Below, one piece after another: positions 8,500 to 17,800 of a DNA stretch of 61,195 nt. The position numbers and the translations under genes are program-made. Position 1 is the first letter of the stretch. Each line of letters opens with the position of its first letter. The notes beneath the pieces are model-generated. The model was not told the origin of the DNA. It saw nothing but the letters and a program-made list of their open reading frames with translations, and did no database searches. Origin of the DNA: Pseudomonas arcuscaelestis (GTDB taxonomy: Bacteria; Pseudomonadota; Gammaproteobacteria; Pseudomonadales; Pseudomonadaceae); NCBI RefSeq assembly GCF_016881005.1, contig NZ_JACOPV010000025.1:1-61195 (forward strand). Reading direction: 5' to 3'.

Positions 8500-10356
8500 T
8501 CAGCTGCCTTTGAGTCGGTAGCTGACCTGGGCACGGCTCATGCCGAGCATTTGCGCTGCCGCCGTAACGTTACCGCCGGAGCGCTCCAGCGCCAGACTCA
8601 CCAACAGTCGCTCGATTTCTTCCAGCGAGGTGCCCAGCACCCGCTCCTGACCGGCAAAGAACGCCTGCAGACGCGCCAGTTCCGGGGCATCGGCTGCAGC
8701 TTCGCCGGGGCGTTCTTGCTCCTCGCTGGCAGCGGGCCGAGGCGCTGCTTCTCGCAAAGCCAGGCGTCCCTCGGCGGTCAAGCCAATTGCCGAATCAATC
8801 AACGGCGCGCCTGCTTCTGCCAGGTGCACTACATCGATCGCTTCACCATCGCTGGCAGCGATCACGCCGCGCTCCACCAGGTTCTGCAGCTCGCGAATGT
8901 TGCCGGGAAAGCGATAGGTCAGCAGCGCGTTGACCAGTCGCATACTGAAGCCTGCCAATTGGCGACCATGGCGCTGGCTGAAGCGGCGCAGGAAATAGCT
9001 CATCAACAACGGAATATCTTCGCGCCGCTCACGAAGCGGCGGTAAATGAATGGGAAAGACGTTCAAACGGTAGAACAGGTCCTCACGAAAGCGCCCCGCC
9101 TCTACCTCCTGACGCAGATCGAGGTTGGTCGCGGCAATCACGCGTACATCAACCTGGATCGGCGAGGTGCCGCCCACACGTTCGATCTCACCTTCCTGCA
9201 AGGCACGCAATATCTTGCTTTGGGCATGCAAGCTCAAGGTGCCGATTTCATCGAGAAACAAGGTGCCGCCGTTGGCCCGCTCGAATCGCCCTGGGCGGGA
9301 ACGCTCGGCACCGGTGAAAGCGCCACGCTCGACGCCAAACAGTTCGGCTTCAATCAGGTTCTCCGGCAGCGTTGCGCAGTTCAACGCCACCAATGGCGTG
9401 TGGTGACGGCGGCTGGCCTGGTGCAAGGTGTGGGCGAACAGCTCCTTGCCCACCCCGGATTCACCGGTCAACAAGACGGTTGCCTGGGTAGGCGCCACGC
9501 GCTGAAGCAACTGGCTGGCAGCAACGAAGCTGGCAGAAATGCCTACCAGTTGCTTGCCATCGCTGGGCACCTCCAACTCGGCCAGGCGTGTGTCGACCCC
9601 CGAGGTATAAGCGCTGCGACTAAGAAAATCACCCGGATCCAGATAAGCCAGATCAACATCAATGTCTTCCCACTGTTCGGCAGGCTTACCCACGATACGA
9701 CAAGCCGGATGGCCCATGGCACGGCATTGCAGTTCGCGAAACACTACCAGGCGCCCCAGCAGCGAGGAGGCGTAGCCGCTGGCATAGCCGATTTCCATCC
9801 AGCACGCCGGTTCCCCGCCAAGACCATAGGCGGCAATGTGCTCGTCCACCTCCAGGGAGTTGTGCCAGAGAAACTCGGAGTAGAAATGCCCGACACTGGA
9901 ATCGATCTCAAAACGCACGACTTCGACATTGACCATGCCTTCGAGCATGTGCAGACGAGGACCGGCGCTGTAGAGGCTGGCGTGATCACCTTCAGGCCAT
10001 TGCTCGCTGACTTGCGCAGCGTCGCGGGCGCCAGCCTGCCAGCCAATGCGCGTTAACAAGCCACGGGCCTTGTCCAGGCCCAGGGCGTCGATCAGCTCGC
10101 GGCGAATAGCACCAAAGGCCGAGCCTTGCAGCAGCATCATGCGCTGGCCGCACAACCAGATACTGCCGTCCTGAGGGGCGAAGGCCACAGACTGCGCCAA
10201 TTGCTCGGCTGATGGCAGACCACTGCTGCCGAACTGGTTGGTGCGGTCGACGATCAGGCGTTTATGGCGGCCCAGTACCTGTCGGAAAAAATCTTCATCG
10301 ACGGTGCGGCCAGGCTTGCCAGGTGTTGTAGGAGTCATAGGCAATACCAAAGGCAT
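8500..10356 (-). CDS. sigma-54-dependent activator, XylR/DmpR class
   Basis: 618 residues. Domains in order: XylR_N-type effector-binding region (about 25-125), V4R subdomain (about 165-225, with the Cys-rich ACWMEIGYASGY...CRAMGHPAC stretch), AAA+ domain (about 270-500) with Walker A GESGVGKE (298-305) and the sigma-54-contacting loop GAFTGA (345-350), and a C-terminal Fis-type helix-turn-helix (GNVTAAAQMLGMSRAQVSYRL). This layout is that of aromatic-responsive activators, in which effector binding relieves repression of the ATPase. An alternative start is ATG at 10338; neither has a strong ribosome site. Two flanking genes have -24/-12 promoters, so the likely regulon is the SphA-like gene and the pch-type operon. 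The effector is probably the substrate phenol, by analogy. Confidence 0.93.
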   Translation of the reverse strand: MPLVLPMTPTTPGKPGRTVDEDFFRQVLGRHKRLIVDRTNQFGSSGLPSAEQLAQSVAFAPQDGSIWLCGQRMMLLQGSAFGAIRRELIDALGLDKARGLLTRIGWQAGARDAAQVSEQWPEGDHASLYSAGPRLHMLEGMVNVEVVRFEIDSSVGHFYSEFLWHNSLEVDEHIAAYGLGGEPACWMEIGYASGYASSLLGRLVVFRELQCRAMGHPACRIVGKPAEQWEDIDVDLAYLDPGDFLSRSAYTSGVDTRLAELEVPSDGKQLVGISASFVAASQLLQRVAPTQATVLLTGESGVGKELFAHTLHQASRRHHTPLVALNCATLPENLIEAELFGVERGAFTGAERSRPGRFERANGGTLFLDEIGTLSLHAQSKILRALQEGEIERVGGTSPIQVDVRVIAATNLDLRQEVEAGRFREDLFYRLNVFPIHLPPLRERREDIPLLMSYFLRRFSQRHGRQLAGFSMRLVNALLTYRFPGNIRELQNLVERGVIAASDGEAIDVVHLAEAGAPLIDSAIGLTAEGRLALREAAPRPAASEEQERPGEAAADAPELARLQAFFAGQERVLGTSLEEIERLLVSLALERSGGNVTAAAQMLGMSRAQVSYRLKGS

Positions 10357-10430
10357 TAAGGTGAGTCTTGCAGTATGCCCCCCGCTTCGGCCGGGTCAAT
10401 TGGCCGCTCGGCCAAGGCCGGTGCTAGAGG

Positions 10431-10520
10431 GCGAAAATGTCCGATAACCGCCCAAATTTTGCGTCAGACCGAGTGTGTCGAGCTTTCTGCAGTCGCCGAC
10501 TTCTCTGCATAAATTTTCGC
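10431..10520. promoter_or_regulatory. candidate upstream activating sequences for the sigma-54 activator
   Basis: Three related elements lie 90-180 bases upstream of the -24 box: GCGAAAAT at 10431-10438, AAATTTTGCG at 10454-10463 and AAATTTTCGC at 10511-10520. The first and last are inverted copies of the same 8-mer. Position and symmetry suit enhancer sites of XylR/DmpR proteins, but the sequence is not their textbook UAS. The whole divergent interval 10357-10669 holds these elements and the -24/-12 promoter and no gene. Confidence 0.35.
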
Positions 10521-10607
10521 ACTGTCCCCTCTTACCAACTCTGCCGAAAACACCCAAACAATAATCAACCCTCTGTTTTATCTATGTTTTCTCTCTAAAA
10601 AACAACA

Positions 10608-10623
10608 TGGCACGATAGTTGTT
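10608..10623 (+). promoter_or_regulatory. sigma-54 (-24/-12) promoter of the pchACXF-type operon
   Basis: TGGCAC-GATAG-TTGTT is a near-perfect sigma-54 promoter (consensus TGGCAC-N5-TTGCW) located 47 bases before the ATG of the aldehyde dehydrogenase gene and divergent from the XylR/DmpR-class activator. Confidence 0.82.
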
Positions 10624-10669
10624 ATGGGCTGTTCATCGAAATCATTTCGACACAACAAGAGAGAAACCG

Positions 10670-12145
10670 ATGACCCTTACCCGCCCTGCCTACCAGAATC
10701 TTCACCTACAGCCGTTGGCCGGAGAATGGCGTGCTGGCAGCGCTGAGCGCTCGCTGACAGTATCCGACCCCTTCACTCAGCAATCACTGCTGCAGATTCC
10801 CATGGCCACCCGCGCAGACCTCGATGCCGCCTACCGCTGCGCTCACCAGGTTCAGTCGGCCTGGGCCGGACAATCGCCGGCCTTACGCAGCAAGGTGATG
10901 CTTGAGGCCGTGCGCATCTTCGATGAGCGCCGCGACGAAATCATCGACTGGATAATCCGCGAATCCGGCAGCACACGGATCAAGGCCCAGATCGAATGGG
11001 GCGCTGCCCGCGCCATTACCCAGGAAGCAGCCAGCCTGCCCAGCCGTGTACACGGCCGCATTGTCAGCTCCAATATTCCCGGCAAGGAAAGCCGTGTGTA
11101 CCGCAAGCCCTTGGGCGTAATCGGCGTGATCAGCCCGTGGAACTTTCCCCTGCACCTGACCGCCCGCTCTCTCGCCCCTGCCCTGGCCCTGGGCAATACC
11201 GTGGTAGTCAAACCGGCCAGTGATACCCCTGTCAGCGGCGGCCTGCTGTTGGCACGCATCTTCGAGGAAGCCGGCCTACCAGCCGGGGCGCTGAGTGTGG
11301 TGGTGGGCGCTGGTGCCGACATCGGTGATGCCTTTGTAGAGCACCCGGTACCTGCCTTCATTTCCTTTACCGGCTCCACCCAGGTGGGCCGCAACATTGG
11401 CCGAATCGCCAGCGGCGGCGAGCATCTCAAGCACCTGGCCCTGGAGTTGGGCGGCAACAGCCCGTTCGTGGTCCTGGCCGATGCCGACGTGGAACAGGCA
11501 GTCAATGCCGCCGTGGTCGGCAAGTTTCTGCACCAGGGTCAGATCTGCATGGCGGTCAACCGCATCATCGTCGAACAACCGCTGCTCGATTCCTTTACCC
11601 AACGCTTTGTCGAGCGAGTCAAAGCCTTGCCCTGCGGCGACCCAAACTTGCCGACGACGGTGATCGGTCCGGTCATCAACGCCCGGCAGTTGGCTGGCCT
11701 TGAGCAAAAGATCGGCACGGCCCTGGCAGAAGGCGCGCAATTGCTGGTCGGAGGTCAGGCCCAGGGCAATGTGCTGCCACCTCACGTGTTTGCCAACGTC
11801 AGTGCCGGCATGGACATCGCCCATGAAGAGATCTTTGGCCCGTTGGTAGGTATCCAGGCTGCGCGCGATGCCGAGCATGCGCTGGAGTTGGCCAATCGCA
11901 GCGAATACGGCCTGTCCAGCGCGGTGTTCAGCGCCAGCCTGGAGCGCGGTGTGCAGTTCGCTCAACGCCTGCAGGTGGGCATGACCCACATCAACGACAT
12001 TCCGGTCAACGACGAACCCAACGCGCCCTTCGGTGGCGAGAAAAACTCGGGGCTGGGCCGTTTCAACGGCGACTGGGCAATCGAGGAATTCACCACCGAC
12101 CACTGGATCACCGTGCAACACCAGCCACGCCATTACCCGTTCTGA
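10670..12145 (+). CDS. pchA: aromatic aldehyde dehydrogenase, PchA-like
   Basis: 491 residues, starting at the ATG at 10670 just after GAGAAA; the upstream in-frame start lies inside the promoter and is rejected. Catalytic Cys293 is in HQGQICMAVNR and Glu259 in LELGGNSP; the nucleotide-binding SPWNFPLHL motif and the C-terminal FGGEKNSGLGRF are present. The sequence belongs to the benzaldehyde/vanillin dehydrogenase group. Order and content (aldehyde dehydrogenase, cytochrome c, X protein, flavoprotein) match the pchA-pchC-pchX-pchF cluster of p-cresol degraders, where PchA oxidises 4-hydroxybenzaldehyde to 4-hydroxybenzoate with NAD+. If the flavocytochrome instead uses eugenol or another 4-alkylphenol, this enzyme may act on vanillin or a related aldehyde. 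The symbol is given by synteny. Confidence 0.85.
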   Translation: MTLTRPAYQNLHLQPLAGEWRAGSAERSLTVSDPFTQQSLLQIPMATRADLDAAYRCAHQVQSAWAGQSPALRSKVMLEAVRIFDERRDEIIDWIIRESGSTRIKAQIEWGAARAITQEAASLPSRVHGRIVSSNIPGKESRVYRKPLGVIGVISPWNFPLHLTARSLAPALALGNTVVVKPASDTPVSGGLLLARIFEEAGLPAGALSVVVGAGADIGDAFVEHPVPAFISFTGSTQVGRNIGRIASGGEHLKHLALELGGNSPFVVLADADVEQAVNAAVVGKFLHQGQICMAVNRIIVEQPLLDSFTQRFVERVKALPCGDPNLPTTVIGPVINARQLAGLEQKIGTALAEGAQLLVGGQAQGNVLPPHVFANVSAGMDIAHEEIFGPLVGIQAARDAEHALELANRSEYGLSSAVFSASLERGVQFAQRLQVGMTHINDIPVNDEPNAPFGGEKNSGLGRFNGDWAIEEFTTDHWITVQHQPRHYPF

Positions 12146-12181
12146 TTGTGCGTTCTGCCCCATAAAAATAAGGAGTCTGCA

Positions 12182-12517
12182 ATGTCACTCTTGCCCAACC
12201 GTCAGGCTGTGCGACGAAGCGTCACCACCTGCCTTGCCTTGCCTGTGATCCTCCTGGCCAATGCGGCCGTCGCTGATGGCGACGGTGTGTGGAAAGGCGG
12301 CGAAAATGTCTACACCAAAACCTGTGGCCATTGCCATGAAGGTCAGGTCGGCCCGCAGATCAAGGGTCGCCAATTACCAGCAGCCTATATCACGGCTGTG
12401 GTGCGCAACGGCTTTCGCGCCATGCCCGCCTTCCCCGCCTCGTTCATTGACGACCATGCCCTGCAACAGGTGGCGGACTACATTTCCCAGGCGCCAGTCA
12501 CGCCAGCCAAACCCTGA
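12182..12517 (+). CDS. pchC: cytochrome c subunit of p-cresol methylhydroxylase-type enzyme
   Basis: 111 residues, ATG after AAGGAGTCTGCA. A signal peptide (hydrophobic core about 15-30, cut near VAD) directs it to the periplasm. A single haem-c site CGHCH gives Cys48, Cys51 and axial His52, and Met81 in FRAMPAFP is the likely second axial ligand. Size and spacing match the small cytochrome subunit that accepts electrons from the FAD subunit in flavocytochromes such as p-cresol methylhydroxylase and eugenol hydroxylase (EhyA). The partner flavoprotein lies two genes downstream. Electrons would pass on to azurin or another periplasmic cytochrome; no such gene is in the window. Confidence 0.87.
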   Translation: MSLLPNRQAVRRSVTTCLALPVILLANAAVADGDGVWKGGENVYTKTCGHCHEGQVGPQIKGRQLPAAYITAVVRNGFRAMPAFPASFIDDHALQQVADYISQAPVTPAKP

Positions 12518-12527
12518 GGGCACTGTG

Positions 12528-13223
12528 ATGATGAACGTCGAACGTCGCTCACTCCTTAAGGGCATGGCGCTGGGAGGCCTGGCCGGCGTGGCCATGAGTA
12601 GCTCAAGCCTGAGCCTGGCCAACAATTTACTGGGCCGCGCCGGCCCAGTCCAGGCCGCCAGCCTGGCACTCGTCAGCCCTGCAGTCGCTGGTTCAGCTTT
12701 TGTCCAGGGCCTGCAAGCCAGCCCCTCCACGCCGCGCATTCAAGTCATGAGCGCAAACCTGGACCTGGCGGCATTACTGGATGTGCAACAGCGCCTCTCA
12801 AGTGGCCAGCCACAGCGTCTGATCGGGCTGCTCGATGATGCCAGCGCCACGCTGATCATCGACCTGGCCCGCAGTGCCGGGGCACGTGTGCAGTGGCTTG
12901 GCCAACATAGCGCCAATGCCAGCCACTCGCGCCACCGCCTGCTCAGCGCCGAGGCTGCACACGGCTGTGCCTTGCAACTGGTGCATCAGCTCAATCGTTG
13001 TGGCCTTGGCTTTGACCTGCATGAGCAGCGCCTGCACAGCCCTGCCCCCACCCTGCACCTGGCGACCAGCATCGGCCAAGGCAGCGGCAATGATCAATGG
13101 GCGGCCACGCTCGGTTACGCCCTGGCAACCCTGGGCAGCACCGACACCGGCCAGGCACCGTTGAGCGCCAAGCATTCCGGGGCACTGACTGGCACTTATG
13201 TGTCGTTCTCGATCCACGTATGA
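12528..13223 (+). CDS. pchX: PchX-like protein with twin-arginine signal
   Basis: 231 residues, beginning 11 bases after the cytochrome gene; tandem ATGs at 12528 and 12531. The N-terminus ERRSLLKG followed by a hydrophobic Ala/Gly/Ser stretch is a twin-arginine (Tat) export signal, implying that it folds, perhaps with a cofactor or partner, before export. The rest is rich in Ala, Ser, Leu and Gln and I recognise no catalytic motif. It occupies the position of pchX between the cytochrome and flavoprotein genes of p-cresol clusters, whose function is unknown. Since the flavoprotein has no obvious signal peptide yet must meet a periplasmic cytochrome, a Tat-borne escort role is an attractive but untested idea. 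Confidence 0.72.
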   Translation: MMNVERRSLLKGMALGGLAGVAMSSSSLSLANNLLGRAGPVQAASLALVSPAVAGSAFVQGLQASPSTPRIQVMSANLDLAALLDVQQRLSSGQPQRLIGLLDDASATLIIDLARSAGARVQWLGQHSANASHSRHRLLSAEAAHGCALQLVHQLNRCGLGFDLHEQRLHSPAPTLHLATSIGQGSGNDQWAATLGYALATLGSTDTGQAPLSAKHSGALTGTYVSFSIHV

Positions 13224-13234
13224 AGGATTCCAAC

Positions 13235-14803
13235 ATGACTCAAGCAACTGCCAACACCCTGCTGCCTCGTGGCGTCGATAGCGACCATTTCCAGCAAGCC
13301 CTCACCCAGTTCCGCGCCCTGCTAGGTGATGAAAACGTGTTGCTCAAGGACGAGCAACTGATCCCCTACAACAAGATCATGATGGCCGTGGACAACGCCG
13401 AGCACGCGCCTGCAGCGGCGCTCACCGCCACTACAGTGGAACAGGTGCAGGGGGTGGTGAAGATTTGCAACCAGTTCAAGATCCCGATCTGGACCATCTC
13501 CACTGGTCGCAACTTCGGTTATGGCTCCGCCGCACCCGGCCAGCGTGGCCAGGTGATCCTGGACCTGAAGAAGATGAACAAAATCCTCCACGTCGATCCC
13601 GACCTGTGCACGGCACTGGTTGAGCCGGGGGTAACCTACCAACAGCTCTACGACTACATCCAGGAACACAAGCTGCCTCTGATGCTGTCGTTTTCTGCTC
13701 CTTCAGCAATTGCTGGGCCGTTGGGCAATACCATGGACCGTGGTGTGGGCTACACGCCTTACGGCGAGCACTTTCTGATGCAATGCGGGATGGAGGTGGT
13801 GCTGGCCAGTGGCGATGTTTACCGCACCGGCATGGGTGGCGTTAAAGGTGACAATGCCTGGCAAGTCTTCAAGTGGGGCTACGGCCCTACCCTGGACGGG
13901 ATGTTTACCCAGGCCAACTATGGTATCTGCACCAAGATGGGTTTCTGGCTGATGCCCAAGCCACCGGTGTTCAAACCGTTCGAAATCAAATTCGACAATG
14001 AATCTGACATTGCCGAAATCGTTGAATTCATCCGCCCGCTGCGCATAGCCCAGATCATTCCCAACTCGGTGGTGATCGCCGGTGTGCTGTGGGAAGCCTC
14101 CACCTGCAACACTCGCCGCAGTGACTACACCAGCGAGCCTGGTGCCACCTCCGATGCCATCCTCAAGCAGATCCAGAAGGACAAGAACCTCGGTGCCTGG
14201 AACGTCTATGCCGCGCTCTATGGCACCCAGGAGCAGGTCGATGTGAACTGGAAAATTGTCAATGGCGCGCTTAAGCAATTGGGCAAGGGGCGCATTGTCA
14301 CTGAAGAGCAGGCAGGTGAAACCCAGCCGTTCAAATACCGTGCACAGTTGATGTCCGGGGTGCCCAATCTGCAGGAGTTCGGCCTGTACAACTGGCGTGG
14401 TGGTGGTGGTTCGATGTGGTTCGCCCCAGTCAGCCAGGCGCGGGGCAGCGAGTGTGACAAACAGCAGGCGCTGGCGAAGAAGATCCTCAACAAATATGGC
14501 CTGGATTATGTCGGCGAATTCATCGTCGGTTGGCGTGACATGCACCACGTCATCGACGTGTTGTACGACCGCACCAATACCGAGGAAACCCAGCGCGCCA
14601 ACGCGTGCTTTGCCGAGCTTCTGGATGTGTTCGAGCAACACGGTTACGCCGTGTACAGGGTCAATACCGCGTTCCAGGAACGCGTTGCGCAAAGCTATGG
14701 CCCGGTCAAGCGCAAGGTCGAACATGCGATCAAGCGTGCGCTTGATCCGAACAACATCCTGGCACCCGGCAAATCGGGAATTGACTTGAACAACCCATTT
14801 TGA
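13235..14803 (+). CDS. pchF: flavoprotein subunit of 4-alkylphenol (p-cresol / eugenol) methylhydroxylase
   Basis: 522 residues, against 521 for PchF; the start at 13235 is 11 bases after pchX, and the much longer upstream frame overlaps pchX. Domains: PCMH-type FAD-binding domain (about 55-240, with STGRNFGYGSAAPG and the GNTMDRGVGYTPYG loop) and the C-terminal vanillyl-alcohol-oxidase-type domain (about 250-520, ending ILAPGKSGID). Tyr385 in GLYNWRGGGG falls where p-cresol methylhydroxylase has Tyr384, which carries the covalent 8-alpha-O-tyrosyl FAD. The enzyme would hydroxylate the benzylic carbon of a 4-alkylphenol through a quinone methide and water, passing electrons to the cytochrome subunit. 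No Sec signal is visible. Eugenol hydroxylase and 4-ethylphenol methylenehydroxylase belong to the same family, so the natural substrate cannot be fixed from sequence. Confidence 0.9.
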   Translation: MTQATANTLLPRGVDSDHFQQALTQFRALLGDENVLLKDEQLIPYNKIMMAVDNAEHAPAAALTATTVEQVQGVVKICNQFKIPIWTISTGRNFGYGSAAPGQRGQVILDLKKMNKILHVDPDLCTALVEPGVTYQQLYDYIQEHKLPLMLSFSAPSAIAGPLGNTMDRGVGYTPYGEHFLMQCGMEVVLASGDVYRTGMGGVKGDNAWQVFKWGYGPTLDGMFTQANYGICTKMGFWLMPKPPVFKPFEIKFDNESDIAEIVEFIRPLRIAQIIPNSVVIAGVLWEASTCNTRRSDYTSEPGATSDAILKQIQKDKNLGAWNVYAALYGTQEQVDVNWKIVNGALKQLGKGRIVTEEQAGETQPFKYRAQLMSGVPNLQEFGLYNWRGGGGSMWFAPVSQARGSECDKQQALAKKILNKYGLDYVGEFIVGWRDMHHVIDVLYDRTNTEETQRANACFAELLDVFEQHGYAVYRVNTAFQERVAQSYGPVKRKVEHAIKRALDPNNILAPGKSGIDLNNPF

Positions 14804-14809
14804 GTCCTG

Positions 14810-14837
14810 CCCCGCTAGAAGTGCCTGGCGGGGTTTC
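14810..14837 (+). terminator. terminator after the pch-type operon
   Basis: CCCCGC (14810-14815) and GCGGGG (14828-14833) form a strong 6-bp GC stem followed by TTT. It starts 6 bases after the flavoprotein stop and separates it from the convergent toxin gene. Confidence 0.7.
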
Positions 14838-14859
14838 CCCATGGGCTACACAGCCCCGA

Positions 14860-17800
14860 TCATGTACGACTTGAAGGTCCCGGGGTCGGTGCTTGAGTGA
14901 CAGTTTCTGGGTGCTCGCCCGACAATCCCAAGGCTTCCCGGGTCAAGGTCTTGATAAGCGCAGCTACAGCCAGATCCCACGCAGCCTTGAGCTTGTCTTG
15001 CGCCGCCTTGTACTGCCCGTCAGGCATGGCGCCGCTCGCCGCGACTTCCATCAGTTCAGTCGACTGCACCTGGGCAGGTGTATTGACCGCTTCAAAGCGC
15101 GAGGCATACGCCCGTTTCAAATGTTCTACCCAGAAGTCCCGCGTTACCAGGGATCCCGCCAGTTGCTCTGCACTTTCCCGCGCAAGTATTTGCTCCCCAC
15201 CCAATCGCACCTGCCTGACATTCAGGCCCGCGACCACACGAAAGTTCATGTCGCCTGGCTGGGCTGGCAGGTCAAGCAGGTTGCGCAGTTCCAGACGATA
15301 GGCAAGCCCAACCTCGATTTCATCGGGATTGTGGCCTGCCGCCTGCCGTGCCTGGATATCCTGCAACGCGAGTTGATCCACCTGCTCCAGACGCCACAGT
15401 TGTCGTCCCAGACCAATCAGGGCAGCCTGTTCTTGACCTGGCCCTACCTCGCTACACGCGCGCCATACCAACATGCGCAGTTCCAACGCGCTCAGGTGCA
15501 GCGCTGCACTGTCCTGACAAGTCAATTCCAGGTGTGCCATTAACTCGAACAGTGCTTCGCGTAACCCACTGTACTGACGCATGGCCTCAAGGAGGGTAAA
15601 GACACGCTCGGCCAAGCTCACTCGGTGATGCACAAAATCGGCGGTTTCAAGCAAGCGTTCGAGTAATTCGAAAAGCGCTGTGGAACCGCTGCTAGCTTGC
15701 ATCTGGTCCCACGTGTCGGCGCGCGCCGTGCGCTCGTCAATACCGAGCACCTGCAGCCAGCGCTCACGGACAGCAGCCAGGTTGGACCTGGCACCCTCCA
15801 ACCAGCCCGCCGCCACATGCCAGCCGTTGGATTGCATGAACGCGCGCAATCGATGTGCGGCGTCTTCCTGCAATGGATTCCACTCCAGCAGAATGGTGCT
15901 ACTGAGCCACTGGGGCAGGCGGTAATACTAGTCTGGCACCTGGGTAATCTGATTGTTGCGCAGGTCCACGACGCTCAATTCCTGACGGGTGAGCAGATCT
16001 GGCGGGAACTCGGTGATGTGGGTGCGCTGCAGGTGTACGCGTTGCAGTCGCAGCATCCTGGCGAGTGAAAACACGCGGCCCAACGGGTTGGAGGACAGGT
16101 TAATGGCTTCGAGGCTTTCACACGTTTCAAGCATCTGTGTCTGCGCCTGATCCAGCGCGATACTGTTATTGGCGCAGTCCAGTTCGCGCAGCAGGCGAAG
16201 TTGCGCCAAGTCTTGCGGCAACCGGGTCAGACGATTGTTGGGCAGCTCAAGGTGAGTCAACCTGGGAAATGCCCGAAGAAAACCTTGAGGAATTTCCTCC
16301 AGGCCCATGTCCCGAAAGGCAAGCTGGCGGACATGCCCGAAGCTGACCGACTCAGGTAGCGCTGGCAAGGTATCCAGGTCCAATCCCCATATCATGAAGC
16401 GGTAGCCTTCCAGCTCGCCGGTTACCGAGTGGACTTCAGTGCCCAGCGTGTGCTGCCAGCAACTGATCAAAGCCCTGCTCAGACTGCCCCGCGGCACCCG
16501 CTGCGACGACTGCGTGGGGAGGTTTTCACTCCAGTGATGCAACGCCTCCTGTAGCCTTGAAAGCTCGCGCTGCAAGCGCACCACTTCACGCTGCGGATCT
16601 TGTCCCGAACGCCTTATAGCCTCAAGCCAACTTTCGATCTGCGCGTCATGAAACGCCGGATAGAGCAGACGTAGCTGGTTATACAATGCAGCAGGCCGAC
16701 GTGGCGGACCAGGGCGGCGACCGGACAAAGGATAGCCCAGGCGACCTCCTGCCAATCGCTGTGGTGGTCGAAACCAGCCAATACGTGTGGGCTGCCCGAT
16801 CAGTTGCTCGACCTCCTGGCGCTGCATTTTGGCCTGCGCTGCCAGGAGTACGCGCAGGTTGTGATCAAAGGGTTCACTTAAACCCATGCCGTCGCGGTAG
16901 GCATCCTCAAAGCCTGCAGCAATGACACTGAAAAAATCACCCGGACCGGCCAGTAACCGACCTTGAACATCGAATAGCTGAAAGTCCCCCGCATCGTGCA
17001 CCAGGTCGAGGCACCGGCCTGTTTCCACAGCACCCGTCGACAACACTGCAGGCCCTTGCAGACGGCCGTCGAACAAGCGCCACCCCATCGTCGCGGGCGC
17101 ACCCGGCAGACTGCCGCACAATGTCAGGCATACCCGAGCAAGATCCAGCGACTGCGGTGTGTACAAATACAGCGATTCATATACGCGTGCTACGCGGATT
17201 TGCCGCACTGCAGAGCGTGCAGCTTCGGCCATCGCCAACGGCACACGGCCGCTCTCAAGCAAACAAGCCCTTTCGCTGACGCCGGCACCTTCGAGTACGG
17301 CGGCTGCCGCCGGGGAATGCAAACTGGGGAAAGCGCGGCGCAACAGCATAGCCCCCTGCGGCTCACGACTCAGGCTGGCGTCGTAGATCTGCTGGAACAA
17401 CAATCGCCGCTGCGCCACGACCACCCCGCCCAGCGCCGGCCCGGACAATTGCTCGGCCCCGGGCAGCGCGCTGATAACGTCGCGCACGGCTGGATCGGTG
17501 ACCGTTTGCCCTTGGTTCACTTGAGTAATTGCGCTACGGATGCGCTGATCGATGGCAAAGCGTTCGCAGGTATCGACGAAACAGGCATCAGGGGCGTGGG
17601 CATATACATGCAGGGCGCGTAGTTGCTCGTCCGTCATGGCGGTAGTAGTGAGGATCTCTTCGATCTGTTGATCGGCGAAAATCCGGTAGAAACTGCCAAG
17701 CCGACGAAACATATGATAACGAGCATCCCACTGGGCAGGTTGTTCGCTACCCAAACGCCATGCGCCAGCACCGTTGCTTACCAGTGCTGGCGCATGCCCC

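Noticed and set aside
13703..14842. Minus-strand ORF of 379 codons
   Set aside because: Antisense to the p-cresol-methylhydroxylase-type flavoprotein gene.
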